NCBI RefSeq assembly: GCF_014654205.1
Contig: NZ_BNAW01000006.1
Span: forward strand, 248,001 to 312,000
Source of the DNA: Amycolatopsis bullii
GTDB lineage: Bacteria; Actinomycetota; Actinomycetes; Mycobacteriales; Pseudonocardiaceae
Direction of reading: 5' to 3'
DNA length: 64,000 bases
The stretch's first letter is position 1. Every line of letters begins with the position of its first letter. Both the position numbers and the translations under genes were made by a program. The notes beneath the pieces were generated by a model. That model was not told the DNA's origin, did no database searches, and saw only the letters and a list, made by a program, of their open reading frames with translations. Positions 24,850-33,024 of this stretch are shown here, in pieces.

Positions 24850-25284
24850 ATGACCGCGAAGATCGAAGGCTTCCACCACGTCAAGTTCCCCGTGCGCGAC
24901 CTGGCGCGCAGCCGCGAGTGGTACGAGCGCGTGCTCGGGCTCGACGTCACCCACGAGTTCCCGGACGACGACGGCGTCGTCCGCGGGGTGGCCGGAAGCG
25001 TCGACGGCGTGCCGGTGGCGTTGCGCGTGCAGGAGACGGCCGCCGCGGGGCTCGCCGGGTTCGACCCGGTCTGCTTCTCGATCGCCGACCGCGCGGCCGC
25101 CGACGCGTGGATCGCCCGGCTGGACGCGCTCGGCGTCGAGCACCCGCCGCTGTTCGAGGCCACCACCGGCTGGATGGTCCGCTTCAACGACCCCGACGGC
25201 ACCGAAATCCGGCTCTACAGCCTGTCCAAGGACGACGGCGTCGACCACACCGGCGAGCAGGGCTACGCCCAGCGCGTGCGCTGA
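24850..25284 (+). CDS. VOC-fold (glyoxalase/bleomycin-resistance) protein
   Basis: 144 residues, with two beta-alpha-beta-beta-beta modules. FHHVKFPVRDLARSREWYERVLGL opens the first and gives the His ligand; FDPVCFSIADRAAADAWIARLDALG opens the second; DPDGTEIRLY supplies the conserved Glu ligand. One chain has both modules, so it can make a full metal site in a dimer. GAGAGGGACGGCG precedes the ATG and TACCCT at 24818-24823 is a possible -10. The substrate cannot be told from the sequence. Confidence 0.88.
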   Translation: MTAKIEGFHHVKFPVRDLARSREWYERVLGLDVTHEFPDDDGVVRGVAGSVDGVPVALRVQETAAAGLAGFDPVCFSIADRAAADAWIARLDALGVEHPPLFEATTGWMVRFNDPDGTEIRLYSLSKDDGVDHTGEQGYAQRVR

Positions 25285-25294
25285 CTCGGCTGGA

Positions 25295-25576
25295 TCACGG
25301 CTGGCGCAGGGCCTTCGCGGCGATCCGCGCCTGCACCTCGGGACGGCGCAGCGGCGGCACGGTGGCCGGCGGCTGGCGGCGCTCGGGCAGCTGCTCCAGC
25401 AGCCGGGCGGTGATCTGCGTGATTTCGGCGACCGCCGCCTCGAACGGCTCGCGCGTGGCGTCCGACAGCGACTGCACACCGGTGACCTTGCGGACGTACT
25501 GGCGGGCCGCGGCCTCGATCTCCTCGCCCGTCGCGGCCGGCTGGAGCCCCCGCAGGGTGGTGATGTTTCGGCACAT
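25295..25576 (-). CDS. DUF2277 protein
   Basis: 93 residues starting MCRNITTLRGLQPAATGEEI, the constant start of DUF2277. A helical middle (AAARQYVRKVTGVQ) and a Pro/Arg-rich tail follow. The function of the family is unknown. TACGCT sits 7 nt before the ATG, so it is probably leaderless. It converges on the VOC gene. Confidence 0.85.
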   Translation of the reverse strand: MCRNITTLRGLQPAATGEEIEAAARQYVRKVTGVQSLSDATREPFEAAVAEITQITARLLEQLPERRQPPATVPPLRRPEVQARIAAKALRQP

Positions 25577-25583
25577 GCCGCCC

Positions 25584-25589
25584 AGCGTA
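25584..25589 (-). promoter_or_regulatory. -10 hexamer TACGCT for the DUF2277 gene
   Basis: Minus-strand TACGCT, 7 nt before ATG 25576. Confidence 0.45.
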
Positions 25590-25677
25590 CGGCTTTTCAC
25601 GGGCTCCGATCACACGGTCGGGTAGGCCGGGCCCGGCTTCGTTGACGCCCGAACCGGTGCTGGGCAAGGTCGGGGAA

Positions 25678-26619
25678 GTGCCCCTCAGACCGCGCCCGTT
25701 CCGCTCCGCCCGCGCCGAACCCGGCATCCTCGAAGAAGAACTCCCGGACACCCCCATCCCGGAACAGGCCTGGCCCCGCGTGCGGGCCGACGAACTGGTC
25801 ACGCTCGTGGCGCACGTCTTCGCCGCGCACGGCCTCCCGGAAACCCGCGCCCGCATCGCCGCCGAAGCGCTTTGCCACGGTGATCTCACCGGGTCACCGG
25901 AGACCGGGGTCGCCGACCTGACCCGCGTGCACCTGCCACTGCTGAAGAACGGGTTCGTCGTGCCGCACGCCGAGCCGCTGATGATCGCCGACCGCGGGGC
26001 CGCCGCGCTGATCGACTACCGCCGCGCACCCGGGCTCTGGGCCGTGGGCGACGCGATGGACCGCGCGGTGACGCGGGCCGGCCGCTTCGGCGTGGGACTC
26101 GTCTCGCTGCGCGGCATCGGGCCGTTCGGCCGGGCCGGGCACCACGCCGCGCGGGCCCTGCCGCACGCCATGATCGGGCTGGTCCTGGCCGCGGGCGGCG
26201 AGCCCGGCCAGCCGATGAACCCGCTGGGCATGGCGGCGCCGGGCGGCGCGTACCCCGAGTTCGTCTTCGACATGGACCGCCCCGGCGCCGAAGCGGCCGG
26301 ACTGACGCTGCTGGTCGAGGTCCTCGCCGGCGTGCTGTCCGGGGTCGCCGACCACGAGCACGACACCGGCCTGCTGGTGCTGGCGATCGCGCCGACGACG
26401 CTGCGCAGCGCCGACGGCTTCTACCGCGCGGCGAGCGCGCTGTTCGGCAGCATGCTGGGCTGGGACGGCGGTGCGCCGATCCGTTATCCGGGGTGGCGGG
26501 AGGCGCAGCATCTCGAGCAGTGCCGGGCGCTGGGTGTGCCATTGGCCGGGCCGGTGCGTCGGGAGCTGGATGCGCTGGCCGGGTCGCTTGGGCTGCCGGT
26601 GTTGACCAGTGTGGGGTAG
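25678..26619 (+). CDS. Ldh-family (malate/lactate-type) NAD(P)-dependent oxidoreductase
   Basis: 313 residues from GTG 25678, with AAGG 8 nt upstream; a TTG at 25642 is less likely. It shows the layout of the MDH2/Ldh family (not the classical Rossmann MDH): VTLVAHVFAAHGLPETRARIAAEAL at the N-terminus, HLPLLKNGF, GLWAVGDAMDRAV, then GHHAARAL and LLVEVLAGVLSG. Members reduce 2-keto acids such as 2-oxosuccinate or delta-1-piperideine-2-carboxylate. The real substrate is unknown. A 430-bp repeat-rich stretch follows. Confidence 0.82.
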   Translation: MPLRPRPFRSARAEPGILEEELPDTPIPEQAWPRVRADELVTLVAHVFAAHGLPETRARIAAEALCHGDLTGSPETGVADLTRVHLPLLKNGFVVPHAEPLMIADRGAAALIDYRRAPGLWAVGDAMDRAVTRAGRFGVGLVSLRGIGPFGRAGHHAARALPHAMIGLVLAAGGEPGQPMNPLGMAAPGGAYPEFVFDMDRPGAEAAGLTLLVEVLAGVLSGVADHEHDTGLLVLAIAPTTLRSADGFYRAASALFGSMLGWDGGAPIRYPGWREAQHLEQCRALGVPLAGPVRRELDALAGSLGLPVLTSVG

Positions 26620-26635
26620 GTGTCGGTGGTCGGTG

Positions 26636-26740
26636 TCTGCCGGGGCAGGGTTCTGGTGCTGGTCTCTGCCGGGGCAGTGTTCTGGCGCTGATCTCTGCCG
26701 CGGCAAGGGTTGAACGCTGATCTCTGCCGCGGCTGGGCGG
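26636..26740. repeat. 3.5 copies of a 29-nt tandem repeat with a central palindrome
   Basis: Units begin at about 26636, 26663, 26692 and 26721 (the last partial). Each holds TGCCGGGGCA or the perfect palindrome TGCCGCGGCA, followed by about 17 nt of spacer. The regular spacing recalls an iteron-type binding array. Confidence 0.75.
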
Positions 26741-26744
26741 GTCC

Positions 26745-26868
26745 GACCTCCCCCGCCCCTCCGGTGGGATTTTCAGCCGCCGGACGGGTTCGTCAAGGCG
26801 GGAAAGCGTGCCTTGACAAACCCGCCCGGCGGCTGAAGAGAAGGCTGGGATGAGGGGCGGGGGAGGTC
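26745..26868. repeat. 124-bp long inverted repeat
   Basis: The outer arms GACCTCCCCCGCCCCTC (26745-26761) and their perfect complement (26852-26868) enclose inner arms of 28 nt (26772-26799 and 26810-26837) that match at 26 positions, with a 10-nt loop. No ORF of transposase type is inside. As RNA it would fold into one long hairpin. Confidence 0.85.
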
Positions 26869-26874
26869 TGGTGA

Positions 26875-26960
26875 CGTCGTTGGTCGGCTTGCGTTGCCGG
26901 CCCCCGGTTCGCGATCACGTCGTTTGGTCGGCTTGCGTTGCCGGCCGGCGGTTCGCGTTT
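26875..26960. repeat. Two tandem 43-nt direct repeats
   Basis: Copies at 26875-26917 and 26918-26960 share GGTCGGCTTGCGTTGCCGGC and GGTTCGCG. Confidence 0.8.
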
Positions 26961-26964
26961 GGCC

Positions 26965-26973
26965 TGTGGATAA
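26965..26973 (-). promoter_or_regulatory. DnaA-box-like TTATCCACA
   Basis: TGTGGATAA on the plus strand is the exact complement of the classical E. coli DnaA box. It follows the repeats directly. A single box may be chance. Confidence 0.35.
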
Positions 26974-27048
26974 CTCCTGTGGCAGGCGCCGGTTTTGTCG
27001 GTGCCCTCCGCTAGCGTGGAAGTCGGGGGCTGCTCAGTTCGGCCTCGG

Positions 27049-27273
27049 TCAGTGGACCAGGACTACCTTGCCGCGGTTGGGCCCGACCGCCACGATGTCG
27101 CCGTCGGTCAGCTGGCGGCCGCGGCGGGTCTCGACCTCGCCGTTGACCGTGACCTCTTCCGCGTCGATCAGGTCCTTGGCGTGGGAGCCGTCCTCGGCCA
27201 GGCCGGCCAGCTTGAGGAACTGGCCGAGCCGGATCGGCTCTCCGGTGATGGGTACGTCGACGGGCTCGCTCAT
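27049..27273 (-). CDS. S4-domain RNA-binding protein (YbcJ/RlbA-like)
   Basis: 74 residues. The S4 core is PIRLGQFLKLAGLAEDGSHAKDLIDAEEVTVNGEVETRRGRQL, ending with DGDIVAVGPNRGKVVLV. Stand-alone S4 proteins of this size bind structured RNA and are often linked to ribosome quality control or assembly. It lies 17 nt after the protease gene on the same strand and is probably co-transcribed with it. Confidence 0.88.
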   Translation of the reverse strand: MSEPVDVPITGEPIRLGQFLKLAGLAEDGSHAKDLIDAEEVTVNGEVETRRGRQLTDGDIVAVGPNRGKVVLVH

Positions 27274-27290
27274 GCCCGCATCATGCCGCC

Positions 27291-28091
27291 TCAGGTGCGG
27301 GCGGTCGTCTGCCGGTAGAGCGCCAGCACGTCGGTGTCGAAGTAGCTCGAGTACGACGTGTCGGCGTCGTCGCCGCCGAACTCGAAGCCGCCGATGACGC
27401 CGATGACCGTGCCGAGGCGGGTCTGCGGGTTCTCCCCGGTGACCCACGGGCCGCCGCTCGTGCCGGTCGGGAAGCCCGCGCAGTCCACCCGCAGCTGGAA
27501 GGTGTCCTGCTTGCGGGTGGTGTTCCGGCAGACCGCGGGGACCTCGGAGTCGTCCGGGTAGCCGGTGAGCGTGATGGGCTGCTCGAACGGGGTGCCGGTG
27601 GCCAGCAGGTTCGCCCCGACCAGGCTCTCCAGGGACTTCGTGGTGCCCGCCTGGTGCGCGGTGGCGAAGCCGACGTCGAGGTCCGGGTCCGACGACGCCG
27701 TCCAGCCCGGCGCGACGAGCTCGTCCGACACCGTCCAGTAGCCGAACGGCGCGATCCCGTCGTGGTAACCGGGCGCGAAGGTGACGCCGGTGAGGTAGCC
27801 GCCGCCCTCGCCGTTGTGGATGCAGTGGGCCGCGGTCAGCAGCACGTCACCCCGCTCGCTGTGCACGACGCTGGCCGTGCAGTAGTGCTGCCCCTCCGCG
27901 AACAGGGGGCCGACCGCGGCGCTCGACACCGCGGGCAGGTCGGTCGCCGGGGCCGCTTCGGCCGTGGCGCGCTCCGGCGTCGTCGCGTCCGCGAGCGGTG
28001 CCGGCCGGGCCGCGACGACCACGACGAAAGCCGCGCCGAGCAGCACGATCGCGGCGAGGGTGAGCAGGACGGGCGTGCGCCGCACGATCAT
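27291..28091 (-). CDS. Membrane-anchored or secreted trypsin-like serine protease
   Basis: 266 residues from ATG 28091, with GAGGAG 4 nt upstream. One N-terminal helix (VLLTLAAIVLLGAAFVVVVA) is a signal anchor or signal peptide. The triad is visible: His in LLTAAHCIH, Asp in DPDLDVGFA and Ser in GTSGGPWV. Cys residues (HYCTAS, AAHC, AVCRNT, VDCAGF) suggest two disulfides. The layout matches chymotrypsin-like S1 proteases of actinobacteria. Its target is unknown. Confidence 0.9.
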   Translation of the reverse strand: MIVRRTPVLLTLAAIVLLGAAFVVVVAARPAPLADATTPERATAEAAPATDLPAVSSAAVGPLFAEGQHYCTASVVHSERGDVLLTAAHCIHNGEGGGYLTGVTFAPGYHDGIAPFGYWTVSDELVAPGWTASSDPDLDVGFATAHQAGTTKSLESLVGANLLATGTPFEQPITLTGYPDDSEVPAVCRNTTRKQDTFQLRVDCAGFPTGTSGGPWVTGENPQTRLGTVIGVIGGFEFGGDDADTSYSSYFDTDVLALYRQTTART

Positions 28092-28223
28092 CGCCTCCTC
28101 ACCTCGGTGCTGCCGACGGGACCACCATAGGGCGACGCACCGGCACAATCAGCACACCCACAGCAAGCTCACAGCCGCTAGCATCGGCTACTCGGGAGTA
28201 GCACCGCACGGTCGGGAGGGCCG

Positions 28224-29033
28224 ATGAAGCAGTTCGCGGACAAGGTCGTGGTGATCACCGGAGCGGGCTCGGGCATCGGCCGGGCGCTCGCGTGCGAGTT
28301 CGCCCGCCGCGGGGCCCGGGTCGCGCTGTCGGACGTCGTCACCGAGAACGCCGAGGAGACGGCCAAGCTGGCCGGCGACAACGCCCGCGCGTACACCTTG
28401 GACGTCGCCGACCGCAGTGCCGTGCTGGCCCACGCCGAAGACGTCGCCGACGAGTTCGGCGCGGTCAACGTCGTGGTGAACAACGCGGGCGTGGCGCTCG
28501 GCGCGACCGTCGAGGAAATGACGTTCGAGGACTACGACTGGCTGATGGGCATCAACCTCGGCGGCGTCGTGAACGGCACCAAGGCGTTCCTGCCGCACCT
28601 GATCGCGTCCGGCGACGGACACGTCGTCAACATTTCCAGCGTCTTCGGCTTCGTCGGTGTGCCGACGCAGAGCGCCTACAACGCGGCGAAGTTCGCGGTG
28701 CGCGGATTCACCGAAGCGCTGCGCGAGGAAATGCTGATGGCGCGGCACCCGGTCGCGGTGAGCTGCGTGCACCCGGGCGGGATCAAGACGAACATCGTGC
28801 GCAACTCCCGCAGCGCCGCCGAAGACCAGGAGAAGGCCGCGCAGGGCTTCGAGAAGATCGCCCGCACGACCCCGGAGAAGGCGGCGCAGACGATCCTGCG
28901 CGGGATCGAGCGGAAGTCGGCGCGGATCCTGATCGGACCGGACGCCTACTTCATCGACGCCGTTCCGCGGGTGCTCGGTTCGGCTTACCAGCGGCCGCTG
29001 GCGGCGCTCGCGCGGCTCGGGCTCAAGTCGTAA
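28224..29033 (+). CDS. Short-chain dehydrogenase/reductase
   Basis: 269 residues. The cofactor motif TGAGSGIG lies at 12-19. D37 at the end of beta-2 (VALSDVV) favours NAD(H). NNAG appears near 91, S in NISSVFGF, and YNAAK provides the catalytic Tyr-Lys. The C-terminus (VPRVLGSAYQRPLAALARLG) is like the acyl- or steroid-handling SDRs of mycolata. GGGAGG precedes the ATG. TAGCAT at 28178-28183 is a possible -10 with a short leader. Confidence 0.9.
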   Translation: MKQFADKVVVITGAGSGIGRALACEFARRGARVALSDVVTENAEETAKLAGDNARAYTLDVADRSAVLAHAEDVADEFGAVNVVVNNAGVALGATVEEMTFEDYDWLMGINLGGVVNGTKAFLPHLIASGDGHVVNISSVFGFVGVPTQSAYNAAKFAVRGFTEALREEMLMARHPVAVSCVHPGGIKTNIVRNSRSAAEDQEKAAQGFEKIARTTPEKAAQTILRGIERKSARILIGPDAYFIDAVPRVLGSAYQRPLAALARLGLKS

Positions 29034-29082
29034 CGGCAAAGCCGAATCTGTTTCAAGCTGCCATTCACTCAATGGAGTTGCG

Positions 29083-29104
29083 TTTCGGACAGCACCGTCC
29101 GAAA
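29083..29104. terminator. Small hairpin between the SDR and the next gene
   Basis: TTTCGGAC pairs with GTCCGAAA around AGCACC. It may act as a terminator for the SDR or as an operator for the next gene; no T-run follows. Confidence 0.4.
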
Positions 29105-29151
29105 TGGTCCAGAATGCGTGGGGTCCGCCAGCCCCGTCCCGGAGGTCCCCG

Positions 29152-29784
29152 ATGCTTCGCACGGCACCGCGCAGTGCGACCCGTTCGTCCAGCGACCGCA
29201 CCGCGGTGGAGCTGCTGGACCGCACCGGCATCGTCGCCGCGAGCCTGCCCCGGCGCCGCCGCACCGAAGCCGAGGCCCCCGCGGAGACGCCGATCTTCAC
29301 CCGGCCGACGGTGTGCGACCAGGACCTGCGCGAGAAGTCGGTGGTGATCCGGCGCCGCGCCCGCACGTGGCTCGGCGGCGGGGCCGCGGTGCTGCTCGTC
29401 GCGGCCGGCTGGCTCGGCGGCGGCCTCTTCACCGGCGGCCTGTTCGCCCCGGAGCCGGAACGCGACGTCGCCCAGCTCGACGCGCGTCCGGCCGTCGCGG
29501 CGGCCCCCGCTCCGGAGCCACCGGCGCCGGCCCCGCAGGCGCCGGTCGTCGTCACGCCCGCGCCGACGACCGTGTACGTGCCGGTGCCCGCGAAACCGGC
29601 GCCGAAGCAGGCCCAGGTGCAGGCGCAGGCGCAGGCGAAACCGCAGCCGAAGAAGCCGGTGCCGGACGAGGAAGCCGAGGCGCGGGTCGACCTGCCACCG
29701 GCCACAGCCACGCCGACGACCAACCCGATCCAGGCCTGGGTCGAGGTCGCCGAGAGCATGGCGCAGCGCTACGGCGGGCGCTGA
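29152..29784 (+). CDS. Hypothetical single-pass membrane protein with Pro/Ala/Gln-rich outer domain
   Basis: 210 residues; start fixed by GGAGGT 5 nt upstream of ATG 29152. The cytoplasmic part (1-75) is basic. One helix (TWLGGGAAVLLVAAGWLGGGLF) crosses the membrane. The outer part is Pro/Ala-rich with a Gln/Ala/Val stretch (QAQVQAQAQA) and ends WVEVAESMAQRYGGR. No catalytic motif is visible. It converges on the response regulator gene, with stops 1 nt apart. Confidence 0.75.
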   Translation: MLRTAPRSATRSSSDRTAVELLDRTGIVAASLPRRRRTEAEAPAETPIFTRPTVCDQDLREKSVVIRRRARTWLGGGAAVLLVAAGWLGGGLFTGGLFAPEPERDVAQLDARPAVAAAPAPEPPAPAPQAPVVVTPAPTTVYVPVPAKPAPKQAQVQAQAQAKPQPKKPVPDEEAEARVDLPPATATPTTNPIQAWVEVAESMAQRYGGR

Positions 29785-29785
29785 C

Positions 29786-30445
29786 TCAGGCGTCTGACCA
29801 GCGGTATTCGTGCTCGGGGCGGCCCGTGGCGCCGTACCGCAGGCGCATCTGGACCGTCCCGGACTCGGCCAGCGCGGTGAGGTACCGCTGCGCGGTCGCC
29901 CGGGCCATGCCGAGTTCGCCCGCGACTTCCGCGGCCGACAGCGGCCGCCCGGCACGCCGGAGCTGCTCCGAGACCAGCCGGGAGGTCGCCGTCGACTGGC
30001 CCTTCGGCGCGGTCGTGCGGTCCTGGTCGTGCAGTACGCGGTACGCGCGGTCGACGTCGTCCTGGGCCAGCGCCCGGTCTTCGGCGAGCAGGCCGCGGAA
30101 GCGCGCGTACGACGTCAGCCGCTCCGCGAGCTGGCGGGTGGTGAACGGCTTGATCAGGTAGTTCAGCGCGCCGGCCCGGATCGCCGCGGCCACCGAAGCG
30201 CTGTCGGTGGCCGCGGAAAGCACGATCGTGTCGGTCTGCAGCTCCGGGAGCACCGCGAGGCCGGACTCGTCGGGCAGGTAGACGTCGAGCAGGATCAGGT
30301 CCGGCGCGAGCTCCCGGACGCGGGCGCGCGCCTCGGCGGCGGTGTGCGCGGTGCCGACCACCGCGAAGCCCTCGACCTCCTCGACGAACCCGGCGTGCAC
30401 CCCGGCGACCCGGAAGTCGTCGTCGACGATCAGCGTGCGGATCAT
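29786..30445 (-). CDS. Response regulator of the CitB/DpiA/DcuR type
   Basis: 219 residues. Receiver domain: acidic pocket DDD (8-10), phospho-acceptor D54 in LLDVYLPD, conserved Ser/Thr in VLSAATD and Lys in LIKPF (about 100). The output domain is a winged helix (RPLSAAEVAGELGMARATAQRYLTAL), as in DpiA/CitB-type regulators. Its ATG overlaps the sensor kinase stop by 4 nt. It probably controls the divergent ABC importer genes. Confidence 0.92.
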   Translation of the reverse strand: MIRTLIVDDDFRVAGVHAGFVEEVEGFAVVGTAHTAAEARARVRELAPDLILLDVYLPDESGLAVLPELQTDTIVLSAATDSASVAAAIRAGALNYLIKPFTTRQLAERLTSYARFRGLLAEDRALAQDDVDRAYRVLHDQDRTTAPKGQSTATSRLVSEQLRRAGRPLSAAEVAGELGMARATAQRYLTALAESGTVQMRLRYGATGRPEHEYRWSDA

Positions 30446-32064
30446 CCGTCCTCCGTCAGCATTCCGGGCAGTTTGGCGACGAACAGGGCACCCGTCTCGT
30501 CTTCGCCGGGGTCGGCCAGCCAGACGTCGCCACCGCGGGCGCGCGCGGCCTGCCGGGCGAGCGCGAGGCCGAGGCCGTGCCCGGGCGCGATCTTCGTCGA
30601 GACGCCTTCGTCGAACAACGTCCGCCGCAGCTCCGAGGGGACGCCGAGCCCACTGTCCACAACGGACACGTGCAGGGTGCCGCCCTCGGCGAGCAGGCTG
30701 ATCTCGACGGTCGCGGGCCGCCGCGGGCCCATCCGGGCGGCGTGCAGGGCGTTGTCGACGAGGTTGCCGATCACGGTGTTCGCGGCGATCGGGTCGGTCA
30801 CCGTCGTCGGCACCCAGGTGTCCTCGGCGAGCTTGAGCGTGAGGCCCTTTTCCTGCGCCTGCTCGGTTTTCGCGACGAGCAGCGCCTGCAGGTACGGGTC
30901 GGCGACCGCGTCTCCCAGCTCACTCGGCCGGGCCGACGACGAATCCGTCAGCGTCTGCAGGTACTCGACGGCCTCGGTGTGGTGGCCGAGCTGGAGCAGC
31001 CCGTAGAGGGTGTGGAGCCGGTTGGCGAACTCGTGCCGCTGGGCGCGCAGGCCGTCGGAGAGGGCGCGGATGCCGTCGAGCTCGCGGGTGAGCGTGTCGA
31101 GGTCGGTGCGGTCGCGGAAGGTGAGCACGGTGCCGATCGGCCGGTCGTCCAGGCGCACGGCCCGCGAATTGATCACCAGCACCCGGTTCCCGGCCACCGC
31201 GAGCAGGTTGTCGACCGGCCGCCCCTCTTCCACGGCCTTGTGGACCCGCGGCGAAAGCGGCAGCTCGGCCATCGCCGCGCCGATCGGGAGTTCGGTGCCG
31301 AGCAGGCGTTCGGCCTCGTCGTTGCGCACCGAGACGCGGTTGGCCTCGTCGACGGCGAGCACGCCTTCGCCGATCCCGTGCAGGACCGCTTCGCGTTCGT
31401 AGAGCAGCTCGGTCAGTTCGTGCGGTTCGAGGCCGTGGGTGACGCGCCGGAGCCGCCGGTTCAGCAGCGCCGACGCCCCCGCGCCGAGCAGCAGCGCGCC
31501 GCCCGCGAAGAGCAGCGTGATCGTCAGCAGGCGGTTGAAGTCGCCGGTCGGGTCGGCGATTTCGAAGCCGACACTGACTTCGCCGACCACCCGGCGGTGG
31601 TCCGGGGTCCAGATCGGCGTCTTGCTCCGGACGGAGAGGCCGAGGGTGCCGCTCGCCACGGTGTTGGTGTCGTCGAACCCGGCGAGCGCCCGATCGGCGG
31701 GAGTACTGACCTTTTTGCCGATCTCGCTGGGTGTCGGGTGCGCCAGGCGGATGCTGTTGTCATCGGTGATCACGACGAACAACGCGTTGGTCCGGTCTCG
31801 CACGGCCAGCGCGCGTTCCTGGAGCGCGCCGCCGGGGATCTTCGCGGCCGTGTCGGCCATGACGACCGGATCCACCGCCACCGACTTCGCGATGGCCAGG
31901 GCGCGCTCGCTGTACTGCTCGTTGAGCGTGCGGGAGAGGAGCACGCTGACCAGCGCCACACCGATCCCGACGACGAGGAGGACCACGCCGATCTGCAGCA
32001 GCAGGACCTGCCTGCTGAACCGCATCCGCGGGAAGAGCGCCCACTTTGGCATGGCCGGGACCAT
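30442..32064 (-). CDS. Sensor histidine kinase of the CitA/DcuS type
   Basis: 540 residues. A first helix (VLLLQIGVVLLVVGIGVALVSVLL), an extracytoplasmic PDC/PAS sensor (about 45-185) and a second helix (LLTITLLFAGGALLLGAGASA) are followed by a cytoplasmic PAS domain (about 220-320). The H-box is QRHEFANRLHTLYGLLQLG, typical of CitA/DcuS. The N-box is NTVIGNLVDNALHAA and the G-box is GHGLGLALARQAA. CitA-type kinases sense small carboxylates outside the cell. Start 32064 is uncertain; ATG 32052 is also possible. Confidence 0.92.
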   Translation of the reverse strand: MVPAMPKWALFPRMRFSRQVLLLQIGVVLLVVGIGVALVSVLLSRTLNEQYSERALAIAKSVAVDPVVMADTAAKIPGGALQERALAVRDRTNALFVVITDDNSIRLAHPTPSEIGKKVSTPADRALAGFDDTNTVASGTLGLSVRSKTPIWTPDHRRVVGEVSVGFEIADPTGDFNRLLTITLLFAGGALLLGAGASALLNRRLRRVTHGLEPHELTELLYEREAVLHGIGEGVLAVDEANRVSVRNDEAERLLGTELPIGAAMAELPLSPRVHKAVEEGRPVDNLLAVAGNRVLVINSRAVRLDDRPIGTVLTFRDRTDLDTLTRELDGIRALSDGLRAQRHEFANRLHTLYGLLQLGHHTEAVEYLQTLTDSSSARPSELGDAVADPYLQALLVAKTEQAQEKGLTLKLAEDTWVPTTVTDPIAANTVIGNLVDNALHAARMGPRRPATVEISLLAEGGTLHVSVVDSGLGVPSELRRTLFDEGVSTKIAPGHGLGLALARQAARARGGDVWLADPGEDETGALFVAKLPGMLTEDG

Positions 32065-32217
32065 ACCCCCAGGTCAAGCCGGTGCGCTAAATGAGCAAAA
32101 CATTCAGAACGCACAGCTCGCGCGGAGAACGTCGACAAGCTTCACCTGCACGACTCGCGTACTTAACGTCCCTTCCCAACGTGAGCCCCACCACGTGACG
32201 AAGGAGTCACCTCCACC

Positions 32218-33024
32218 ATGGTTCCCCCACTGATCGAACTCACCGGAGCCACCAAACGGTTCCCGAGCGGGTCCGGTTCCGTGCACACGGCCGTCCGCGA
32301 TCTGACCATGACCGTCCAGCCCGGCGAGTTCGTCGCGGTCGTCGGCCCCACCGGCTGCGGCAAGTCGACGACGCTCTCGCTGGTCTCCGGCCTGCAGCCG
32401 CCGTCGGCCGGCCGGGTGCGGGTGAACGGCGAGGACGTGAAGTCGATCCCGGACGGGGTCGGCTACATGTTCCAGACCGACGCCGTGATGCCGTGGCGGT
32501 CGGTGCTGGAGAACGTCGCCTCCGGCCCGCGGTTCCGCGGGGTGCCCAAGGCCGAAGCCCGCGCGCAGGCGGTCGACTGGATCGCCCGCGTCGGGCTCGC
32601 CGGGTTCGAGAAGTACTACCCGCACCAGCTCTCCGGCGGCATGCGCAAGCGCGTCGCGCTGGCCCAGACGCTCGTCACCAAGCCGAAGATCCTGCTGATG
32701 GACGAGCCGTTCTCCGCGCTCGACGTCCAGACGCGGGCGCTGATGCAGGACGAGCTGCTGCGGCTGTGGTCCGGTTCGGGGGCCGCGGTGATCTTCGTGA
32801 CGCACGACCTCGACGAGGCGATCGCGCTGGCGGACAAGGTCGTCGTGCTGACGACCGGGCCGGCCACCGTGAAGGACGTCTTCGAGATCCCCCTCGAGCG
32901 GCCGCGGAAGGTGGAGGAACTGCGGCTGACCGAGGACTTCCGCAAGCTCTACGCCGACATCTGGGAATCACTGCGCAGCGAGGTCGACAAGGCCCGTGAG
33001 AAGGGAGCGAGCAATGTCGCTTGA
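32218..33024 (+). CDS. ABC importer ATPase (SsuB/TauB/NrtD type)
   Basis: 268 residues. Walker A is GPTGCGKST (about 44-52), the Q-loop is YMFQTDAVMPWRSV, the signature is LSGGMRKRVALAQ and Walker B is ILLMDEPFSALD. The H-loop is FVTHDLDEA. PWRSVLENV is typical of the nitrate/sulfonate/taurine group. AAGGAG lies 11 nt before the ATG and can pair with downstream CTCC, so it may be partly hidden. It is the first gene of a three-gene operon facing away from the CitA-type system. Confidence 0.93.
   Translation: MVPPLIELTGATKRFPSGSGSVHTAVRDLTMTVQPGEFVAVVGPTGCGKSTTLSLVSGLQPPSAGRVRVNGEDVKSIPDGVGYMFQTDAVMPWRSVLENVASGPRFRGVPKAEARAQAVDWIARVGLAGFEKYYPHQLSGGMRKRVALAQTLVTKPKILLMDEPFSALDVQTRALMQDELLRLWSGSGAAVIFVTHDLDEAIALADKVVVLTTGPATVKDVFEIPLERPRKVEELRLTEDFRKLYADIWESLRSEVDKAREKGASNVA

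Noticed and set aside
25642..25677. Upstream TTG as start of the Ldh-family gene
   Set aside because: It lacks a ribosome-binding site, whereas GTG 25678 has AAGG at a good distance.
26636..26740. CRISPR array
   Set aside because: The 29-nt period refers to the whole unit, the supposed spacers are similar to each other, only 3.5 units exist and no cas gene is near.
26745..26868. Insertion sequence remnant
   Set aside because: There is no transposase-like frame inside and no visible target-site duplication; I keep it only as a long inverted repeat.
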